Shown here in pieces: positions 7,992 through 11,272 of a stretch of 11,272 nt of DNA (within the stretch, counting starts at the first letter, position 1; each line of letters opens with the position of its first letter). The position numbers and the translations under genes are program-made. Location of the stretch: contig JAITBB010000002.1 of NCBI GenBank assembly GCA_031283795.1, positions 1 through 11,272 of the forward strand, written 5' to 3'. The stretch comes from Rickettsiales bacterium (lineage in GTDB: Bacteria; Pseudomonadota; Alphaproteobacteria; Rickettsiales; UBA1997). The notes under the pieces were generated by a model. The model searched no databases. It was not told where the DNA came from and worked only from the letters and a program-made list of their open reading frames with translations.

Positions 7992-9167
7992 ATGGGGAAA
8001 AAAATACTGGTGCTAGCTGGTGAAAAATCTGGTGATGTTCTTGGCTCAAAGCTAATCGAGTGTCTTAGGGAATTCTCTGGTGGGGATCTATTTGATATCA
8101 GTATAGTTGGAGGCCCTCTGATGGAGGAAAAAAGTGGAACAAAGAGTCTATTCCCGATGAGTGACATAATGGTCATGGGTCTATTTGAGGTGTTGCCAAA
8201 ATTGCCTAGGATTCTCAAAAGACTGGAGGAAATCACAAGGTTTGTGCTGGATACGCATCAGGATTTACTGCTAACGATAGACTCTCCAGATTTCTGCTTT
8301 AGAGTCGTAGAAGGAATCAGGAAACGGGACAGAGAGGGTAGAATAAAAATTTTTCACCTTGTGGCTCCCAGTGTCTGGTTTTACAGAGAAGGAAGGGCAA
8401 AAAAAATTGCTAAACTCTATGATGGACTATTCTGTCTGTTGCCATTCGAACCGCCGTATTTTGAAAAATATGGGCTAAGGTCGATTTTCACGGGCCATCC
8501 GATTTTTGATGGGAGTCGTAGTCTCGTCGGTCGTGACCATAGCGCTGTGCGCCACAGTGTGGATGGTGAAACCATATCTTTAGCTCCCGGCAGCAGAATT
8601 GCGGAGATTAGAGCTATTTTGCCGATAATAGTCGGAGTGGTTGGTGAACTCAGAAAAATTTATAATTTTAGGTATAGCGTTCTGGCAACGGAAAATACGG
8701 CTTCAGTGATAGAGAAATATCTGAGGAACAGGAAAATAGACTATATAGACGTGCTAAGTGACCCCGTGGAGAAGAAAAAAACTCTGGATGGATCTCTGAT
8801 GGCAATAGCAAAATCTGGAACAAATACATTGGAAATTGCGGCCCATGCCGTGCCAATGATTGTCCTCTATAGGTTTAGTTTTCTAACGAATGCTCTGGCT
8901 AGTCTCCTGCTAAAATTAAAATCTGGCATAAAATTTGTTAGCATTATAAACATTCTGGCGAAGAGGGAGATAATTCCGGAGCTAATTCTCTCCAGGTGCA
9001 CGGTCAAAAACATAGTGAAATGTGCCATTGGGCTTCTGAACGACGATGGGGCCAGGATTACGCAGGTAAAGAGCAATCTGAGAATTCTAGAGGAGCTAGG
9101 CTATAGAGCTGACAGTTCACCATCATGGATAATTGCCGATGAGATATGTAGATCATTGGGCCTGTGA
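7992..9167 (+). CDS. lpxB: Lipid-A-disaccharide synthase LpxB
   Basis: A GT19 glycosyltransferase that joins UDP-2,3-diacylglucosamine to lipid X, forming the beta-1,6 disaccharide of lipid A at the cytoplasmic face of the inner membrane. Length 391 is close to the usual 380-390. Motifs seen: AGEKSGDVLGSKL at residues 9-21 (usual AGExSGD), GGPLMEEKSG, MVMGLFEVLPKLPRIL, LTIDSPDFCFRV, HLVAPSVWFYREGR, GLFCLLPFEPPYFEKYGL, FTGHPIFD, LAPGSRIAEI and AKSGTNTLEIA (where SGTATLE is usual). The start lies 2 bp after the rodA stop with no clear Shine-Dalgarno, suggesting coupling. An A8 run (8399-8406) lies in the coding sequence. Presence of lpxB with lptA/lptB indicates a bacterium that still makes lipid A, unlike Anaplasma/Ehrlichia-type relatives. 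Confidence 0.96.
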   Translation: MGKKILVLAGEKSGDVLGSKLIECLREFSGGDLFDISIVGGPLMEEKSGTKSLFPMSDIMVMGLFEVLPKLPRILKRLEEITRFVLDTHQDLLLTIDSPDFCFRVVEGIRKRDREGRIKIFHLVAPSVWFYREGRAKKIAKLYDGLFCLLPFEPPYFEKYGLRSIFTGHPIFDGSRSLVGRDHSAVRHSVDGETISLAPGSRIAEIRAILPIIVGVVGELRKIYNFRYSVLATENTASVIEKYLRNRKIDYIDVLSDPVEKKKTLDGSLMAIAKSGTNTLEIAAHAVPMIVLYRFSFLTNALASLLLKLKSGIKFVSIINILAKREIIPELILSRCTVKNIVKCAIGLLNDDGARITQVKSNLRILEELGYRADSSPSWIIADEICRSLGL

Positions 9168-9672
9168 GTCTCTAGTCATTTTGGCATGTCTGTTTCTTGC
9201 TAACTCATTCTGGGGTGGATGTTCTGCAAAGGAATTTGACATGAGGAACGGCGTGACCGTCGAAGCCGATGAAATTCTGATTAGGAAAAACGAAAGTCTA
9301 ATGGTATTTAGCGGGAACATTAGGATGAGAAGTGAGAAATTAAAGATATTGGTTAGAAAAACTCTAACCTTACACTATACGGATCTGGACGGTAGAATTA
9401 ATCCAACCAGCATGGATATGATTGATCTTGTGGCTGTGAATGATAGGGGTACTAGAATCAGTGGTGACAGGGGAGACTATGATTTTGTGAACTCAATTCT
9501 GACGGTTAGAGATAATGTTATAGTAAATGAAAAAAATTCGGTTATTTTTGTGGACAGGGCAGTATATGATTCTGTGACTGAGGAGATCAACATGTCGGGT
9601 AACAGAAGTCTAAATAACGACCGGGAGAAGAAGGTGATAATAATTATGGATGGCATCAACAGCGGAGAATAG
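9139..9672 (+). CDS. lptA: Periplasmic LPS-bridge protein LptA (OstA-like)
   Basis: A small periplasmic protein (177 residues from the ATG at 9139; a TTG at 9133 is the alternative start) that forms the beta-jellyroll bridge carrying LPS from the inner to the outer membrane. After a hydrophobic N-terminal segment (LVILACLFLANSF) and a likely CSA|KEF cleavage site, it shows the OstA pattern: VTVEADEILIRKNESLMVFS then GNI, KLKILVRKTLTLHY, GDRGDYDFVNSILTVRDNV and VFVDRAVYD-like blocks. LptC has a similar fold and is the main alternative, but soluble secretion and the position directly before lptB favour LptA. The gene begins inside lpxB, 29 bp before its stop (35 bp if TTG is used). GGA at 9127-9129 is a weak ribosome site. 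lptC itself is not between lpxB and lptA. Confidence 0.82.
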   Translation: MRYVDHWACESLVILACLFLANSFWGGCSAKEFDMRNGVTVEADEILIRKNESLMVFSGNIRMRSEKLKILVRKTLTLHYTDLDGRINPTSMDMIDLVAVNDRGTRISGDRGDYDFVNSILTVRDNVIVNEKNSVIFVDRAVYDSVTEEINMSGNRSLNNDREKKVIIIMDGINSGE

Positions 9673-9677
9673 AAAAA

Positions 9678-10403
9678 ATGTCAAAAAATCTTCTGAAGAT
9701 CGAGCAGCTGAGAAAGACCTATGGGGGGAAAGCAGTAGTTCAGGATGTAACCCTAGAGGTGGAGCAGGGAGAGGTTGTTGGACTGCTGGGGCCGAATGGA
9801 GCCGGCAAAACGACCGTATTCTATATGACGGTTGGTCTTATAAAGGCCGATGGGGGCCGAATCATGCTGAACAATGAGGATATATCGGGTTTCCCTATGT
9901 ACAGAAGGGCGCGGATGGGTATAGCCTATCTGCCGCAGGAGGCCTCGATATTTAGAGGGATGACGGTGCGAATGAATATCTATTCTATTCTGGAAATTTT
10001 TCAGCCGGATGAGAAGAAAAGAATCAAAAAACTGAATCAGCTAATCGAAGAGTTTTCGATCTCACATCTGGAGAATTCCATTGCTGCAACTCTCTCTGGA
10101 GGGGAGCGAAGGCGTGTGGAAATAGCTAGAACTCTTGCCTCTGATCCACTATTCATACTTCTGGACGAACCATTTGCCGGCATAGATCCCATAGCCATCG
10201 GTGAGATCACAGAAATTATACTGAAACTAAAGTCTATGGGCATAGGTATTCTGATAACCGACCACAGTATCAGGGAAATTTTGGCCATTGTTGACAGAGC
10301 CTATATAGTCTACGATGGAAAAATTCTGACCTATGGCAACAGAGATGAGATACTTGCCAACAATGATGTGAAGAGGTTTTATCTCGGTGAGAATTTTATT
10401 TGA
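9678..10403 (+). CDS. lptB: LPS export ABC transporter ATPase LptB
   Basis: The cytoplasmic ATPase that powers LptFG extraction of LPS from the inner membrane. Its 241 residues equal the usual LptB length. Visible motifs: Walker A GPNGAGKTT (38-46), Q-loop YLPQEASIFRGMTV (Gln87), ABC signature LSGGERRRVEIARTL (139-153), Walker B LFILLDEPFAGIDPIA (catalytic Glu164) and H-switch LITDHSIREIL (His196). E. coli has LITDHNVRETL at the last site. PQEASIFR...TV and the DEPFAGIDPIA wording separate LptB from the similar LivF/LivG ATPases. The start is 5 bp after the lptA stop, with GGAG at 9664-9667. rpoN, often the next gene in proteobacteria, is replaced here by a convergent tRNA gene 22 bp away. 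No terminator hairpin is evident in those 22 bp. Confidence 0.97.
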   Translation: MSKNLLKIEQLRKTYGGKAVVQDVTLEVEQGEVVGLLGPNGAGKTTVFYMTVGLIKADGGRIMLNNEDISGFPMYRRARMGIAYLPQEASIFRGMTVRMNIYSILEIFQPDEKKRIKKLNQLIEEFSISHLENSIAATLSGGERRRVEIARTLASDPLFILLDEPFAGIDPIAIGEITEIILKLKSMGIGILITDHSIREILAIVDRAYIVYDGKILTYGNRDEILANNDVKRFYLGENFI

Positions 10404-10425
10404 GATATTTTCCTCTGCAGAATTG

Positions 10426-10500
10426 TGGTTGGGTCGGAAGGACTCGAACCTTCGCATAACAGGATCAAAACCTGTTGCCTTACCGCTTGGCTACGACCCA
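10426..10500 (-). tRNA. tRNA-Gln(TTG), CCA encoded
   Basis: Read on the minus strand, a full cloverleaf forms. The acceptor stem TGGGTCG/CGACCCA runs 10494-10500 with 10430-10436. The D-stem is GCC/GGC, the anticodon stem ACAGG/CCTGT, and the anticodon loop TTTTGAT places TTG at 10466-10468. The T-arm is GAAGG-TTCGAGT-CCTTC. The U1-A72 start and AAGCGGTAAGGC D-arm are typical of bacterial tRNA-Gln. The discriminator is A (from 10429), followed by an encoded CCA (10426-10428). The gene converges on lptB. No clear promoter was found upstream (10501 onward on the minus strand). Confidence 0.96.
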
Positions 10501-10581
10501 TGGAACATGGTAGAGCCTAAAATACTGGTTACATAAGTCAATTGACCCGATAAATGGAAATAAAGAGCAGTGGAACAGAAC

Positions 10582-10595
10582 GGCGTTTTCACGCC
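10582..10595 (-). promoter_or_regulatory. Small hairpin, GAAA tetraloop on the minus strand
   Basis: GGCGT-TTTC-ACGCC is a perfect 5-bp inverted repeat. As minus-strand RNA the loop becomes GAAA, a stable GNRA tetraloop. It lies 82 bp upstream of tRNA-Gln on that strand and just before the -35 box of the putative prfA promoter on the other. It is followed by TAATTT on the plus strand, too weak a T-run to call a terminator with confidence. Its function is unknown. Confidence 0.4.
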
Positions 10596-10599
10596 TAAT

Positions 10600-10628
10600 T
10601 TGACAAGCTTAAAATTAATGGATAGTAT
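10600..10628 (+). promoter_or_regulatory. prfA: Putative sigma-70 promoter of prfA
   Basis: A consensus -35 TTGACA (10600-10605) is followed after exactly 17 bp by TAGTAT (10623-10628), matching the -10 consensus at four of six positions. Transcription would begin near 10635, giving a leader of about 75 nt before the prfA ATG. This is the best promoter match noticed in the window. Confidence 0.6.
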
Positions 10629-10710
10629 TTGACCCGAGAAGTTTACGCAGAGCGATGGCGTGTTTGGCTCCGTTGCTTTTGCACTTGGGTGTGATTAACA
10701 TTTTGGAACT

Positions 10711-11272
10711 ATGGGTTTTGAGGAGAGACTGAACGATATTAGAGTTAGGTACGAGATTCTCTGTCAGAAACTGCTGGATCCCGGGAACCTGCTTGGAGAC
10801 CTTACAAAGATCTCGAAGGAGCAGGCAAATCTGGAGCCGATATTCAATAAGATCAATGAGTATTTTGCCGTCAGGAGGAATCTTGAGGAGGCCAGGGAGC
10901 TGCTGGATGACAGAACGATCGACACGGATTTTAGAAAAGTTGTGGAGGAGGAGATCACTAAAAGCAGCAAAACGCTGCCAGTGATTAGACGAGAATTGGA
11001 AATATTTTTACTGCCGAGGGATGAGGCGGATGAAAAAAGTGCAATACTTGAGATAAGAGCCGGAACCGGAGGAGACGAGGCTGCTCTTTTTGGAGCGGAT
11101 CTAATGAAAATGTATCAAAAATACGCCGAAAAAAAACGGTGGAAATTTGAACTGATGAATATTTCGGAGAACGATCTGGGGGGAGTAAAGGAGGCAGTGA
11201 TTTTGATAAAGGGCAAAAATGTGTTTAGACAGCTGAAGTTCGAGTCAGGAGTTCATAGAGTTCAAAGAGTTC
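10711..11272 (+). CDS. prfA: Peptide chain release factor 1 (N-terminal half, runs off right edge)
   Basis: Release factor 1 terminates translation at UAG and UAA. The visible 187 codons cover the helical N-terminal domain and the start of domain 2. Diagnostic blocks are LLPRDEADEKSAILEIRAGT (about 101-119), GGDEAALFGADLMKMYQKYA (120 onward), NDLGGVKEAV and LKFESGVHRVQRV. 'GTGGDEAALF' and 'SGVHRVQRV' are class I release factor signatures, and the region matches RF1 rather than RF2 (no internal frameshift). The window ends immediately before the expected PxT stop-codon recognition motif; the GGQ loop lies further right. The ATG at 10711 is the first possible start after an in-frame TAA at 10696, which fixes the N-terminus. 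GGA at 10705-10707 is a close, weak ribosome site. The gene stands alone, with a promoter candidate upstream and the divergent tRNA-Gln beyond it. Confidence 0.95.
   Translation, partial: MGFEERLNDIRVRYEILCQKLLDPGNLLGDLTKISKEQANLEPIFNKINEYFAVRRNLEEARELLDDRTIDTDFRKVVEEEITKSSKTLPVIRRELEIFLLPRDEADEKSAILEIRAGTGGDEAALFGADLMKMYQKYAEKKRWKFELMNISENDLGGVKEAVILIKGKNVFRQLKFESGVHRVQRV

Larger units (their letters stand above)
10501..10710. other. Non-coding region between tRNA-Gln and prfA
   Basis: No convincing gene lies in these 210 bp. They hold a perfect 10-bp palindrome GTCAATTGAC (10537-10546), a 9-bp direct repeat TTGACCCGA (10542-10550 and 10629-10637), a 5-bp-stem hairpin (10582-10595) and the putative prfA promoter. 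A short hydrophobic ORF (10655-10732, 25 codons) overlaps the prfA start in another frame and has no strong support as a gene. The stretch from about 10640 to 10690 is more GC-rich than the flanks. Confidence 0.7.

Noticed and set aside
9211..9228. Lipoprotein lipobox (W-G-G-C) in LptA
   Set aside because: The -3 position is Trp rather than Leu/Val/Ile, and LptA proteins are soluble periplasmic; type I cleavage after CSA fits better.
9650..9877. 75-codon plus-strand frame spanning the lptA end and lptB start
   Set aside because: It is an out-of-frame reading of lptB, whose own frame has all ABC ATPase motifs.
10404..10425. Terminator between lptB and tRNA-Gln
   Set aside because: The 22 bp contain no inverted repeat followed by a T-run on either strand.
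10513..10541. Minus-strand promoter for tRNA-Gln (TTGACT at 10536-10541)
   Set aside because: At 17-bp spacing the -10 position reads AGGCTC; the nearest TATTTT is only 11 bp away, so the boxes do not form a usable promoter.
1..11272. CRISPR array, insertion sequence, prophage or restriction/defence genes
   Set aside because: No regularly spaced repeats, terminal inverted repeats, transposase, integrase or defence motifs were seen on either strand.

Overview
The window carries eight protein genes and one tRNA gene, almost all concerned with building the cell envelope. MurJ, RodA and the single-copy order lpxB-lptA-lptB read as alphaproteobacterial. A secreted ankyrin-repeat protein, a modestly AT-leaning composition, heavy use of ATA (Ile) and AGA/AGG (Arg) codons, and tightly packed or overlapping genes suggest a host-associated or intracellular alphaproteobacterium (Rickettsiales- or Holosporales-like). 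This placement is an inference from style and gene content, not from a marker phylogeny.

Left part (1-4928). The 3' portion of a large AsmA/YhdP-like protein gene enters from the left edge and ends at 2458. It meets, tail to tail with a 9-bp overlap, a leftward pair: murJ (lipid II flippase) followed by an M20-type zinc hydrolase with a shortened lid domain. The two leftward genes overlap by 20 bp. A 65-bp divergent gap (4929-4993) separates murJ from the rightward operon and contains a plausible rightward sigma-70 promoter.

Central operon (4994-10403). Five rightward genes are packed with overlaps or gaps of 2-5 bp: a secreted low-complexity/ankyrin-repeat protein, rodA, lpxB, lptA and lptB. 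RodA polymerises the elongation peptidoglycan from lipid II, which MurJ (encoded just to the left) flips. LpxB makes the lipid A disaccharide, and LptA/LptB belong to the machine that carries LPS to the outer membrane. The ankyrin protein is the one member with no obvious envelope role. It sits where mrdA (PBP2) often lies next to rodA. lptC and rpoN, common neighbours of lptA/lptB in proteobacteria, are absent here.

Right part (10404-11272). A leftward tRNA-Gln(TTG) gene with encoded CCA lies 22 bp beyond lptB. It is followed by a 210-bp non-coding stretch holding a good rightward promoter, a small hairpin and short repeats. Then the 5' half of prfA (release factor 1) runs off the right edge. 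All eight stop codons visible are TGA (5) or TAG (3), with no TAA, which is unusual for an AT-leaning genome.

No CRISPR array, insertion sequence, integrase, phage gene or attachment site was seen. The most interesting items are the repeat-bearing secreted ankyrin protein fused by overlap to rodA, the reduced M20 hydrolase, and the structured leader between tRNA-Gln and prfA.
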